Below, piece after piece: positions 51,472 through 61,839 of a DNA stretch of 64,000 nucleotides. This DNA comes from Streptomyces canus. Lineage in GTDB: Bacteria > Actinomycetota > Actinomycetes > Streptomycetales > Streptomycetaceae. The notes under the pieces are model-generated. The model saw nothing but the letters and a program-made list of their open reading frames with translations. It was not told where the DNA came from and did no database searches. The stretch covers positions 164,438 to 228,437 of the forward strand of contig NZ_KQ948663.1 of assembly GCF_001514145.1 (NCBI RefSeq). The letters are read 5' to 3'. Each line of letters starts with the position of its first letter. The first letter of the stretch is position 1. A program made the position numbers and the translations under genes.

Positions 51472-52443
51472 ATGAACCGCATGACCGTCACCGCCCCGCC
51501 CGCCACCGGCGTCCGCACCCCCTGGGAGGACCTCCCCGAGGCCCTGCGCGACGCCGTCGCGGACGTGCTCGGCGGACGGGTCACCCACGCCACCACCCAA
51601 CCCGGCGGATTCTCCCCGGGCGCCGCCACCCGCGTCCGCTCCGCCGCCGGCCACCGGGCCTTCGTCAAGGCCGTCAGCGGCGACACCAACCCCGACAGCC
51701 CGAAACTGCACCGCGCCGAGGCACGGAACGCCGCCGCGCTCCCGGTCACGGTCCCGGCGCCCTGCCTGCTCGGCACCTACGACGACGGCACCTGGGTGGC
51801 CCTCGTGTACGAGGACGTCCCCGGCCGCCAGCCCCACATCCCGTGGCAGCAGGCCGAGTTGGCACGCGTCCTGGGCGCGGTGGCGGAACTGGGCCGCACC
51901 CTCACCCCGTCCCCGCTCGACGCCCCGCCCGCCGCCACGGCCCTCGCCCGCACCTTCGGCGGCTGGCAGCGACTCCTGGACGGTGAGCACGAGGGCCTCG
52001 CGGAACACCTCGGCCCCTGGACCGCCACGCATCTGCCCCGCCTCGCCGAACTCGCCGCCCCCTGGCCCGAGGCCGTCACCGGCGACACCCTCGCCCACGG
52101 GGACCTTCGGGCGGACAACATCCTGCTCACCGACGCCGGCCGTACCGTGTTCGTCGACTGGCCGCACGCCCTGCGTGCCACGGCCTGGTTCGACCTGCTG
52201 GTGATGCTGCCGTGCGTCCGCGCCCAGGGCGGCCCGGACCCGGAGGAGCTGTTCACGGCACATCCGCTGGCCGCGGGCGCCGACCCGGACGCCGTCACCA
52301 CCGCCCTCGCGGCCGTGACCGGCTACTTCCTGTACCACTCCCTGCTGCCCGCGCCGCCCGGCATTCCCACCGTCCGGGCCTTCCAGCGGGCACAGGGCGA
52401 CACGGCGCTGGCCTGGCTCCGGCGGCGGCTCACCGGGCGCTAG
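51472..52443 (+). CDS. Aminoglycoside phosphotransferase-fold kinase
   Basis: 323 residues. The catalytic loop is H209-G-D211-LRADN216 and the metal aspartate is in VFVDWP, the full APH/choline-kinase set. The N lobe has FVKAV for the ATP lysine. The substrate could be a small alcohol or an antibiotic; the sequence does not tell, and no resistance role should be assumed. The start is the ATG at 51472, with another four codons later. It overlaps the convergent amidohydrolase gene by 14 nt at its 3' end. Confidence 0.88.
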   Translation: MNRMTVTAPPATGVRTPWEDLPEALRDAVADVLGGRVTHATTQPGGFSPGAATRVRSAAGHRAFVKAVSGDTNPDSPKLHRAEARNAAALPVTVPAPCLLGTYDDGTWVALVYEDVPGRQPHIPWQQAELARVLGAVAELGRTLTPSPLDAPPAATALARTFGGWQRLLDGEHEGLAEHLGPWTATHLPRLAELAAPWPEAVTGDTLAHGDLRADNILLTDAGRTVFVDWPHALRATAWFDLLVMLPCVRAQGGPDPEELFTAHPLAAGADPDAVTTALAAVTGYFLYHSLLPAPPGIPTVRAFQRAQGDTALAWLRRRLTGR

Positions 52444-53119
52444 CGGCCGCCACCAGCCCCCGCATCACCCGCAGGTCCGTGCCCATCTCCGGATGCCACT
52501 GCACACCCAGCACCCAGGGCGGGCCGGGGAGTTCGACGGCCTCCACCGTGCCGTCCGACGCGTGCGCCGACGCCAGGAGGCCCTCCCCGAGGCGGTCCAC
52601 CGCCTGGTGGTGAAAGGTCGGTACGGAGGTCTCCTCCGGGGCGAGGTCGCCGTACACCGTGCCCGGTACGGGCTTGACCGCGTGGTGGCCGAAGACTCCC
52701 GGCACCTCCGCGTGGCCGTCGATGTGCTGGACGAGCGTGCCGCCGAGAGCGACGTTCAGCAGTTGCATGCCGCGGCAGATGCCCAGGAGGGGGACGCCGG
52801 CCTCCAGTGCCGCTCTGATCAGGGCCAGCTCCCAGGTGTCCCGGGCGCGGGCGGGCGGGCCCGTGCGGGGGTCGGGGGCGGCGCCGTAATGGACCGGCTC
52901 GACGTCCGGGCCGCCCGCGACGACCAGACCGTCGAGGCGGGCCACCGTCGCGGCCGCGTGCTCCGGGGCGTCCGGCGGGAGCATCGCGGCGAGACCGCCC
53001 GCGCGTTGGACGAGTCGCGGATAGCCTGCCGGCAGCAGTGCCGCCTCCAGCTCCCAGACGCCCCAGCGCGCGCCGGCCTCGAGATACGTGCTGACACCGA
53101 TCAGCGGTCGTACGGTCAC
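52430..53119 (-). CDS. Gamma-glutamyl amide hydrolase (class I amidotransferase, PuuD-like)
   Basis: 229 residues of the peptidase C26 group. The nucleophile is Cys115 in LLGICRGMQLLNVALGGTLVQ, and the His-Glu pair is in VQWHPEMG. PuuD-like enzymes cut gamma-glutamyl amides to glutamate plus the amino acid. Next to a gamma-glutamyl ligase, an aldehyde dehydrogenase and an SDR, it would release the glutamate at the end of the pathway. The GTG at 53119 has GGGAGG upstream. The motif shared with the GntR promoter lies just before it, which also argues against the ATG at 53140. Confidence 0.9.
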   Translation of the reverse strand: MTVRPLIGVSTYLEAGARWGVWELEAALLPAGYPRLVQRAGGLAAMLPPDAPEHAAATVARLDGLVVAGGPDVEPVHYGAAPDPRTGPPARARDTWELALIRAALEAGVPLLGICRGMQLLNVALGGTLVQHIDGHAEVPGVFGHHAVKPVPGTVYGDLAPEETSVPTFHHQAVDRLGEGLLASAHASDGTVEAVELPGPPWVLGVQWHPEMGTDLRVMRGLVAAASAR

Positions 53120-53136
53120 ACGGCCCTCCCAGGCTT

Positions 53137-53159
53137 GCAATGGCGCACGTGCATACCTT
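53137..53159 (-). promoter_or_regulatory. Motif GCAATGG-n9-ATACCTT upstream of the amidohydrolase gene
   Basis: Both conserved heptamers and their 9-bp spacing recur at 53946-53968, and both copies lie about 20 bp upstream of a minus-strand start codon. This is a likely binding site of the GntR regulator between them. Confidence 0.6.
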
Positions 53160-53186
53160 TGCGCCTGGCGGTGTCGAGAATCAAGG

Positions 53187-53924
53187 TCACGCCAGGAAAC
53201 CGCGCAGCAGCGCCGCCGTCCCCCCGCAGTGCTCCCGCATCATCTCCCGCGCCCCGTCGGCGTCCCCGTCCAGCACCGCCTCCACCAGCGCCGCGTGCTG
53301 GCGCTGGGAGTGCTCCAGGTTGCGGACCAGGAGCGGGATGCAGTCCAGGAGGTCGTTCACCGAGGCCCGCACCGCCGCGTACTGGGCGGTCAGCGTGGGT
53401 GAGCCGCACAGTTCCGCCAGCGTGAGGTGCAGCAGCGTGTCCAGGCGCCGGTAGTCCGCCAGCGGAGCCTCCTGGGTGGCCGCCAGGGCCTCACGCAGCC
53501 GCTGTGCCTGCTGGTCCGTGAGGCCGTGCGTCGCGCACAGACCCGCCGCGCCCACCTCCAGGACCTCCCGGAAGCGCAGCACGTCCTCGATGTCCGCCTC
53601 GGCGATCCGGCGCCGCAGCTCCTCCTCGCCGACCGCGTCCTGCGCTCGGGGCAGGACGAAGGTGCCGCCGTACCGCCCGCGCCGCGACTCCACCAGCCCC
53701 TGGTCCTGGAGCACCTTCAGCACCTCGCGCAGCGTCACCCGGCTGATCCCGAGCCGCTCCGCGAGCTCCCGCTCGGCCGGCAGCCGCCCGCCCCCCGGTA
53801 CCAGGCCGAGCCGCACGACCTGGAGGATCTGCTCCAGCGCCTCCTCGAAGCCGTTGCCCGCCCTGACCGGCCGCAGCACCGGCGTCAACCGGTCGTCCGG
53901 GCCGCCGTCAGCGTCCACCGACAT
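53187..53924 (-). CDS. GntR/FadR-family transcriptional regulator
   Basis: 245 residues. The winged helix (LPAERELAERLGISRVTLREVLKVLQDQGLVESRRGRYGGTFV) is followed by an FCD all-helical effector domain with the metal-site pattern (DIEDVLRFREVLEVGAAGL...LDTLLHLTLAELCGS...EHSQRQHAALVEAVLDGD). I chose the ATG at 53924 with GGAAGGGGG upstream. It is divergent from the glutamine-synthetase-like gene and upstream of the amidohydrolase, flanked by two copies of a shared motif. It probably senses a pathway intermediate. Confidence 0.9.
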   Translation of the reverse strand: MSVDADGGPDDRLTPVLRPVRAGNGFEEALEQILQVVRLGLVPGGGRLPAERELAERLGISRVTLREVLKVLQDQGLVESRRGRYGGTFVLPRAQDAVGEEELRRRIAEADIEDVLRFREVLEVGAAGLCATHGLTDQQAQRLREALAATQEAPLADYRRLDTLLHLTLAELCGSPTLTAQYAAVRASVNDLLDCIPLLVRNLEHSQRQHAALVEAVLDGDADGAREMMREHCGGTAALLRGFLA

Positions 53925-53945
53925 ATGGCCGAGCCCCCTTCCCAA

Positions 53946-53968
53946 GCAATGGTTCAGAGCAATACCTT
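53946..53968. promoter_or_regulatory. Motif GCAATGG-n9-ATACCTT in the GntR/glnA-like divergent region
   Basis: The second copy of the motif at 53137-53159, 22 bp from the GntR start and 52 bp from the ligase start. Within it AGCAAT is repeated directly with a 13-bp period. Its position suits autoregulation and control of the ligase operon. Confidence 0.6.
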
Positions 53969-54019
53969 ATGGCTCCCGGCCCGGTCGGAAAAACGCGCAG
54001 CAGCCGAAGGAGTTCTCCC

Positions 54020-55378
54020 GTGGCAGACCGCACACCCCCGCTCGGCGTCGAGGAGCTGCATGCCCTCGTCGCGAGCGGTGAGATCGACACCGTCGTCCTG
54101 GCCTTCCCCGACATGCAGGGCCGACTCCAGGGCAAGCGGTTCGCCGCCCGCTTCTTCCTCGACGAGGTACTCCACCACGGCACCGAGGGCTGCAACTACC
54201 TCCTCGCCGTCGACACCGAGATGAACACTGTCGACGGCTACGCGATGTCGTCCTGGGACCGGGGCTACGGCGACTTCGCCATGCGCCCCGACCTGAGCAC
54301 CCTGCGCCGCGTGCCGTGGAACGCCGGTACGGCCCTGCTGGTCGCCGATCTCGCCTGGGAGGACGGTTCCCCGGTCGTCGCCGCGCCCCGCCAGATCCTG
54401 CGCCGCCAGCTGGAGCGGCTCGCCGAACTCGGCTACACCGCCCAGGTCGGCACCGAGCTGGAGTTCATCGTCTTCAAGGACACCTACGAGCAGGCCTGGG
54501 ACGCCAACTACCGGGGTCTGACCCCGGCGAACCAGTACAACATCGACTACTCGGTGCTGGGCACGGGCCGCATCGAGCCCCTGCTCCGCCGTATCCGCAA
54601 CGAGATGGCGGCCGCCGGGCTCACCGTCGAGTCCGCCAAGGGCGAGTGCAACCCCGGCCAGCACGAGATCGCCTTCCGCTACGACGAGGCCGTCGTCACC
54701 TGCGACCAGCACGCCATCTACAAGACCGGTGCCAAGGAGATCGCCGCCCAGGAGGGCGTGTCGCTCACCTTCATGGCCAAGTACAACGAGCGCGAGGGCA
54801 ACTCCTGCCACATCCACCTCTCGCTCGCCGACGCCGCCGGCAACAACGCGATGGCCGGCCCGGACGGCATGTCGGACGTGATGCGGTACTTCCTCGCGGG
54901 GCAGCTGGCGGCCCTCAGGGACTTCTCGCTCCTCTACGCCCCCAACATCAACTCCTACAAGCGGTTCCAGCCGGGCTCCTTCGCCCCCACGGCCGTGGCA
55001 TGGGGTCACGACAACCGCACCTGCGCCCTGCGGGTCGTGGGCCACGGGCGCTCCCTGCGCTTCGAGAACCGGCTGCCCGGCGGGGACGTCAACCCGTACC
55101 TCGCGGTCGCCGGGCTGGTCGCGGCGGGGCTGTACGGCATCGAGCAGAAGCTGGAGCTGCCGGAGGCGTGTACCGGCAACGCCTACACCGCCGAGTACGC
55201 GCACGTCCCCACCACCCTGCGCGAGGCCGCCGAGCTCTGGGAGAACAGCCCCATTGCGAAGGCCGCCTTCGGCGACGAGGTCGTCGCGCACTACCGCAAC
55301 ATGGCCCGCGTCGAGCTCGAAGCCTTCGACGCGGCGGTCACCGACTGGGAGCTGCGCCGCTCCTTCGAACGTCTGTGA
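54020..55378 (+). CDS. glnA4: Glutamine-synthetase-like gamma-glutamyl ligase, GlnA4-like (gamma-glutamylethanolamide synthetase)
   Basis: 452 residues of the type I-like glutamine synthetase fold. Metal and glutamate ligands are in VGTELEFIVF, SAKGECNPGQHEIAF, NSCHIHLSL and NSYKRFQPGSFAPTAVAWGHDNRTCALRV, and RFENRLPGGDVNPYLA closes the ATP site. The adenylylation Tyr region of true GlnA is absent. In S. coelicolor the gene in this context (glnA4) was shown to glutamylate ethanolamine; the name is by synteny and family. The GTG at 54020 has AGGAG upstream. It heads an operon with an aldehyde dehydrogenase and an SDR. Confidence 0.9.
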   Translation: MADRTPPLGVEELHALVASGEIDTVVLAFPDMQGRLQGKRFAARFFLDEVLHHGTEGCNYLLAVDTEMNTVDGYAMSSWDRGYGDFAMRPDLSTLRRVPWNAGTALLVADLAWEDGSPVVAAPRQILRRQLERLAELGYTAQVGTELEFIVFKDTYEQAWDANYRGLTPANQYNIDYSVLGTGRIEPLLRRIRNEMAAAGLTVESAKGECNPGQHEIAFRYDEAVVTCDQHAIYKTGAKEIAAQEGVSLTFMAKYNEREGNSCHIHLSLADAAGNNAMAGPDGMSDVMRYFLAGQLAALRDFSLLYAPNINSYKRFQPGSFAPTAVAWGHDNRTCALRVVGHGRSLRFENRLPGGDVNPYLAVAGLVAAGLYGIEQKLELPEACTGNAYTAEYAHVPTTLREAAELWENSPIAKAAFGDEVVAHYRNMARVELEAFDAAVTDWELRRSFERL

Positions 55379-55389
55379 GAGGTACTTCG

Positions 55390-56772
55390 TTGTCCCCGAC
55401 GTCTATCGAGCATGAGCTGACCGTTCTCAACCCGGCCACCGAGGAGGTCGTCGCCACCGTCCCCGCCGCCACCGCGGCCGACGTGGACGCGGCCGTCACC
55501 AGGGCCGCCAAGGCGCAGGCGAAGTGGGCCGCGCTCGCGCCCGCCGACCGGGCCCGGCTGCTGCGCCGGTTCGCCGACGCCGTCGACCAGCACGTCGAGG
55601 AACTGGCCCGGCTGGAGGTCCGCGAGGCCGGTCACCTCCTCGGCAACGCCCGCTGGGAGGCGGGCAACGTCCGTGATCTGCTGGCCTATTCGGCCGGGGG
55701 AGTGGAGCGGCTGAACGGCCGCCAGATCCCGGTCCCCGGCGGACTCGACGTCACGATCCTCGAACCGCTCGGTGTCGTCGGGGTCATCGCGCCCTGGAAC
55801 TTCCCCATGCCCATCGCGGCCTGGGGTACGGCCCCCGCGCTCGCCGCCGGCAACGCCGTCGTCCTCAAGCCCGCCGAGACGACCCCGCTCACCGCCCTGC
55901 GGCTCGCCGAACTCGCCCTGGAGGCAGGCCTCCCGGACGGCCTGTTCCAGGTGCTGCCGGGCCACGGCCCGGTCGCCGGCACCGCGCTCGTCGAGCACCC
56001 CGGCGTCGCGAAGATCGTGTTCACCGGCTCCACCGGCACCGGCCGCGCCGTCATGGAGCGCTGCGCCCGCCAGGTCAAGCCGGTCACCCTCGAACTCGGC
56101 GGCAAGAGCCCCAACATCGTCTTCGCGGACGCGGACCTGCGCACGGCCGTCGACCCCTTCTCCTTCCTCGACAACTCCGGTCAGGACTGCTGCGCCCGCA
56201 CCCGGATCCTGGTCCAGGAATCGGTCTACGACGAGGTCCGCGAACTGCTCGCCGACGCGGTGAAGGCCGTGGTCGTGGGCGACCCCGCCGACGAGAAGAC
56301 CCAGATGGGCCCGCTGATCTCCCGCCGGCAGCTGGACCGGGTACGGGCACTGGTCCCCGCCGACGCCCCCGGCCTGCGCGGCAGCGCGCCCGACGGGCCC
56401 GGCTTCTGGTTCGCGCCGACCGTCCTCACCGGCGAGGCGCCCGACTCCGAGGCCGCCCGCGAGGAGATCTTCGGCCCGGTCGCCGTCCTGCTGCCCTTCA
56501 CCGACGAGGAGGACGCGATCCGGCTCGCCAACGACACCCCGTACGGCCTCTCCGGTTCCCTCTGGACCCGCGACCTGGGCCGCGCCCTGCGCGTCTCCCG
56601 GGCGGTCAAGGCGGGCAACCTGTCCGTCAACTCCCACTCCAGCGTCCGCTACTGGACCCCCTTCGGCGGCTACAAGCAGTCCGGACTCGGCCGCGAGCTC
56701 GGCCCGGACGCCCTGACCGCCTTCACCGAAACCAAGAACGTCTTCATCAGCACGGAGGGTCCCGCACAGTGA
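55390..56772 (+). CDS. NAD(P)-dependent aldehyde dehydrogenase
   Basis: 460 residues of the aldehyde dehydrogenase superfamily. The cofactor region is PWNFPMP...LKPAETTPL and FTGSTGTGR; the general base is Glu235 (TLELGGKSPN) and the nucleophile Cys267 (NSGQDCC). FGPVAVLLPF and PFGGYKQSGLGRELG complete the fold. It would oxidise the gamma-glutamyl aldehyde made from the ligase product to the acid. The start is a TTG at 55390 with GAGAGG upstream, only 11 bp after the ligase gene. The SDR start overlaps its stop. Confidence 0.93.
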   Translation: MSPTSIEHELTVLNPATEEVVATVPAATAADVDAAVTRAAKAQAKWAALAPADRARLLRRFADAVDQHVEELARLEVREAGHLLGNARWEAGNVRDLLAYSAGGVERLNGRQIPVPGGLDVTILEPLGVVGVIAPWNFPMPIAAWGTAPALAAGNAVVLKPAETTPLTALRLAELALEAGLPDGLFQVLPGHGPVAGTALVEHPGVAKIVFTGSTGTGRAVMERCARQVKPVTLELGGKSPNIVFADADLRTAVDPFSFLDNSGQDCCARTRILVQESVYDEVRELLADAVKAVVVGDPADEKTQMGPLISRRQLDRVRALVPADAPGLRGSAPDGPGFWFAPTVLTGEAPDSEAAREEIFGPVAVLLPFTDEEDAIRLANDTPYGLSGSLWTRDLGRALRVSRAVKAGNLSVNSHSSVRYWTPFGGYKQSGLGRELGPDALTAFTETKNVFISTEGPAQ

Positions 56773-57551
56773 CCGATCAGATCGTGTGCCGTCGTCTCGT
56801 CGGCCGCACCGCCGTCATCACCGGAGCCGGCAGCGGCATCGGTCTCGCCACCGCCCGCCGGCTCGCCTCCGAGGGCGCCAGCGTCGTCTGCGCCGACGTC
56901 GACGAGACCCGCGGCAAGGCCGCCGCCGACGAGGTCGGCGGCCTCTTCGTCAAGGTCGACGTGACCGACCAGGAGCAGGTCGAGGCCCTGTTCAAGTCGG
57001 CGTACGACACCTACGGCAGCGTCGACATCGCCTTCAACAACGCGGGCATCTCCCCGCCCGACGACGACTCCATCCTGGAGACCGGTCTCGAGGCCTGGAA
57101 GCGCGTCCAGGAGGTCAACCTGACCTCCGTCTACCTGTGCTGCAAGGCGGCGATCCCCTATATGCGGCGCCAGGGCAAGGGCTCCATCATCAACACGGCG
57201 TCCTTCGTGGCCCGGATGGGCGCGGCCACCTCACAGATCTCGTACACCGCCTCCAAGGGCGGCGTGCTCGCCATGTCCCGCGAACTGGGCGTGCAGTTCG
57301 CGAGGGAGGGCATCCGCGTGAACGCCCTCTGCCCGGGCCCGGTCAACACCCCGCTGCTCCAGGAGCTGTTCGCCAAGGACCCCGAGCGGGCCGCGCGCCG
57401 GCTCGTGCACATTCCGGTCGGCCGGTTCGCCGAGGCCGAGGAGATCGCCGCCGCCGTCGCCTTCCTGGCCAGCGACGACTCCTCGTTCGTCAACGCCAGC
57501 GACTTCCTCGTGGACGGCGGTATCTCGGGGGCGTACGTCACACCGCTGTAG
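56769..57551 (+). CDS. Short-chain dehydrogenase/reductase
   Basis: 260 residues of the classical SDR family. The nucleotide loop is TGAGSGIG (18-25), NNAG follows, and the catalytic pair is Y159-x3-K163 (SYTASKGG) with the Ser upstream. VDGGISGAYV ends the protein. In this operon it probably oxidises the alcohol of the gamma-glutamyl amide to the aldehyde, before the aldehyde dehydrogenase step. The GTG overlaps the stop of the preceding gene, so the two enzymes are coupled. Confidence 0.92.
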   Translation: MTDQIVCRRLVGRTAVITGAGSGIGLATARRLASEGASVVCADVDETRGKAAADEVGGLFVKVDVTDQEQVEALFKSAYDTYGSVDIAFNNAGISPPDDDSILETGLEAWKRVQEVNLTSVYLCCKAAIPYMRRQGKGSIINTASFVARMGAATSQISYTASKGGVLAMSRELGVQFAREGIRVNALCPGPVNTPLLQELFAKDPERAARRLVHIPVGRFAEAEEIAAAVAFLASDDSSFVNASDFLVDGGISGAYVTPL

Positions 57552-57565
57552 GTCTCGTCCTACAG
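57546..57565 (+). terminator. Small hairpin at the end of the SDR gene
   Basis: CTGTAGG (57546-57552) and CCTACAG (57559-57565) are perfect arms with a 6-nt loop and include the SDR stop codon. Its short stem makes it a weak terminator candidate. Confidence 0.45.
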
Positions 57566-57572
57566 TGCCCCC

Positions 57573-58328
57573 ATGAGCAGGACGCTCCCGCCCGGCTGGT
57601 ACCCGGACCCCAACGCTCCGCACCTGGAGCGCTGGTGGGACGGGACGGCCTGGACGGACCACCGGCGCGCCCCGGAGGGCCCCGGCCCGCCACGGCCGGC
57701 CGGCGGGGCCTCGGGGCGCGCGAAGGCCGTGGCTCTGACCACCTCGGGGGTCGTCCTCGTCGCCGCGATCGTCAGCGGGGCCTTCGCCCTGGTCCGCCAC
57801 GACGGGGACGACGTCGTGGCGGACACGGCACCGACGGCCGTGACGCCCCCGCCTTCCCCGGCCGCTCCGGCCCCGTCCCGCCTGGACGACGAACTCGACG
57901 GCATCAGCCTGCCGTTGCCCGACGGCTGGGCCCCGGCGAAGTACGTCACCCGCGACAACGTCGTGATGACCACCGACGGCGGCAGGGTCTTCACGCACAC
58001 CCTGCCCGCGAACTCCGGGGCGTCCCCGGCGTCCCTCGCGAAGAAGGACATACCGCAGGCCGCCGACAGTTCCTACGGCGGCATCCGCAGCCACCGGGTC
58101 GTCGGATCGGAGCGTGTCGCCGTCGCCGGATGCACCGGATACCTGGTGCGCTGGCGGGTGAAGACGGCCAAGGGAACCGAGGGTTACGTCCAGTCGCTGG
58201 CCTTCACGCCCGCCCCCGGGCCCCCGGGCGCCGTCGTCGTCCGCTTCGCCTTCGACGCGGGTCCTGACGGGCCACCGCTCGCCGACATGGACCGGATCAC
58301 CGAAGGGATCCGGTCGGTCGGCCGTTGA
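57573..58328 (+). CDS. DUF2510 membrane protein
   Basis: 251 residues. The N terminus is a DUF2510 domain (LPPGWYPDPNAPHLERWWDGTAWTDH), a short cytoplasmic motif widespread in actinobacteria. One membrane helix follows (about 52-74), then a Pro-rich linker and an extracytoplasmic domain of about 150 residues (DGISLPLPDGWAPAKYVTRDNVVM...). The external domain resembles lipoprotein LpqN-like or PASTA-free sensor folds but I cannot assign it. The ATG at 57573 is 21 bp after the SDR stop; it may be part of the same transcript or separate. Confidence 0.8.
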   Translation: MSRTLPPGWYPDPNAPHLERWWDGTAWTDHRRAPEGPGPPRPAGGASGRAKAVALTTSGVVLVAAIVSGAFALVRHDGDDVVADTAPTAVTPPPSPAAPAPSRLDDELDGISLPLPDGWAPAKYVTRDNVVMTTDGGRVFTHTLPANSGASPASLAKKDIPQAADSSYGGIRSHRVVGSERVAVAGCTGYLVRWRVKTAKGTEGYVQSLAFTPAPGPPGAVVVRFAFDAGPDGPPLADMDRITEGIRSVGR

Positions 58329-58329
58329 C

Positions 58330-59532
58330 CTAGAGGAACGTGTGGCCTTCTCCGCGGTACGTCGGGACGGTCGCCGTCACCGCGTCCCCCTCGATCAGGT
58401 GCAGCGTCTCGAACCGCTCGCACAGCTCACCGGCCTTCGCGTGCCGGAACCACACCTTGTCGCCGAGCAGCAGATCGTCCGCGGGCGCCCCGAGCAGCGG
58501 GGTCTGCACCTCGCCGGGCCCCTCCTGCGGGTCGTACTTCAGGCCCTCCGGCAGATACGGCACCGGCAGCCGGTCGGGTCCGGCCGCGCCGGAGGCCGGG
58601 TAGCCACCGCCGAGGACGGTCACGACGCCGACCCCCGGCCTGCGCACGACGGGCTGGGCGAAGAGCGCGGCCGGACGTCCGCTGAAGGACGTGTAGTTGT
58701 CGAACAGCCTCGGCACGTACAGCCCCGACCCGGCGCCGATCTCCGTGACGGCGTCCTCGGCGGCCGTGTGCTGCACACTGCCCGTGCCGCCGCCGTTGAC
58801 GAACTCCAGGTCCGGTACGACGGCCCGCACCGCGCGCACGACCGCGGCGCGCCGCTCGGCGAGCTCCCGGCGGGCGGTGGCCTGCATCAGCCGGACGGCC
58901 CGGGAACGCAACGGCCGTCCGGCGATCGCGTCCCCGACACCGGCGATGTGACCCTCGTAGGCCATGATCCCCACGACCTGGAACCCGGGGCGCCTGGCCA
59001 CCGCGCGTGCCATGTCGGCGACCTGGGCGGGGGAGTGCAGCGGCGAACGCCGGGCACCGACCCGCACCTTGCCGCCTAGCAGCTTCAGCGAGGTGTCCAA
59101 CTCCAGGCAGACCCGGATGACTTCGGTGCCGCCCGCGCGGGCCCCGTCGATGAAGGCGAGCTGCGCCGGGTCATCCACCATCACCGTCACGGCGGCGGCG
59201 AGCTTGGGATCGGCGGCGAGTTCGGCGTATCCGGCGCGGTCGGCGGAGGGGTAGGCGAGCAGGATGTCGTCGAAGCCGCTCCGGGCCAGCCACAGGGACT
59301 CGGCGAGCGTGAAGGACATGATGCCCGCGAACCCGTCCCTCGCCAGGACGCGTTCGAGCAGCGCCCGGCACCGCACGGACTTGCTGGCGACGCGGAGGGG
59401 TTTCCCCGCCGCCCGGCGGACGAGATCGTCCGCGTTGGCGTCGAAGGCGTCCAGGTCCACGATCGCGAGTGGGGCGTCGAGATGGGCGGTGGCCCGGTCG
59501 TAACGGGCCCGGTCGGCGGCGCGCGCAGTCAT
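58330..59532 (-). CDS. PLP-dependent alanine racemase-fold enzyme (D-threonine aldolase/amino acid deaminase-like)
   Basis: 400 residues. The fold-type III PLP barrel begins APLAIVDLDAFDANADDLVRRAAGKPLRVASKSVR, where Lys51 holds the cofactor. VVGIMAYEGHIAGVGD, FVNGGGTGSVQHTAAEDAVTEIGAGSGLY and the C-terminal VWFRHAKAGELCERFETLHLI match the D-threonine aldolase/D-serine dehydratase-like branch. The His (FRHAKAGE) and the Cys (ELCERF) could bind the metal used by this branch. The start is the ATG at 59532, with a weak ribosome site. It stands alone, convergent with the DUF2510 gene. Confidence 0.87.
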   Translation of the reverse strand: MTARAADRARYDRATAHLDAPLAIVDLDAFDANADDLVRRAAGKPLRVASKSVRCRALLERVLARDGFAGIMSFTLAESLWLARSGFDDILLAYPSADRAGYAELAADPKLAAAVTVMVDDPAQLAFIDGARAGGTEVIRVCLELDTSLKLLGGKVRVGARRSPLHSPAQVADMARAVARRPGFQVVGIMAYEGHIAGVGDAIAGRPLRSRAVRLMQATARRELAERRAAVVRAVRAVVPDLEFVNGGGTGSVQHTAAEDAVTEIGAGSGLYVPRLFDNYTSFSGRPAALFAQPVVRRPGVGVVTVLGGGYPASGAAGPDRLPVPYLPEGLKYDPQEGPGEVQTPLLGAPADDLLLGDKVWFRHAKAGELCERFETLHLIEGDAVTATVPTYRGEGHTFL

Positions 59533-59802
59533 GAACGAAGACTGCCAGACAGGATTACCGCAGGGTAGGGGGACGTTCCGGGCAGATGCCCCCGGCCTGG
59601 CGGACTGGTTCCCGTTCGCCCAGGAACAACCCGTAGAGTGACGCGCACGCACGCAGGGCTGTACGCCCCCCGTCGCCGCCGCGCCGGGATGCCGGCCCTT
59701 CCGTGCGGGTATGCGTGCCCGGACGGCCGTCTTCCCGGCCGGCGACTCCGACGAGGGCCCGCGCACGACCGAACGGCCCGGACATGAGGAAACGGGGGGT
59801 GC

Positions 59803-61835
<2,033 letters not shown>

Positions 61836-61839
<4 letters not shown>

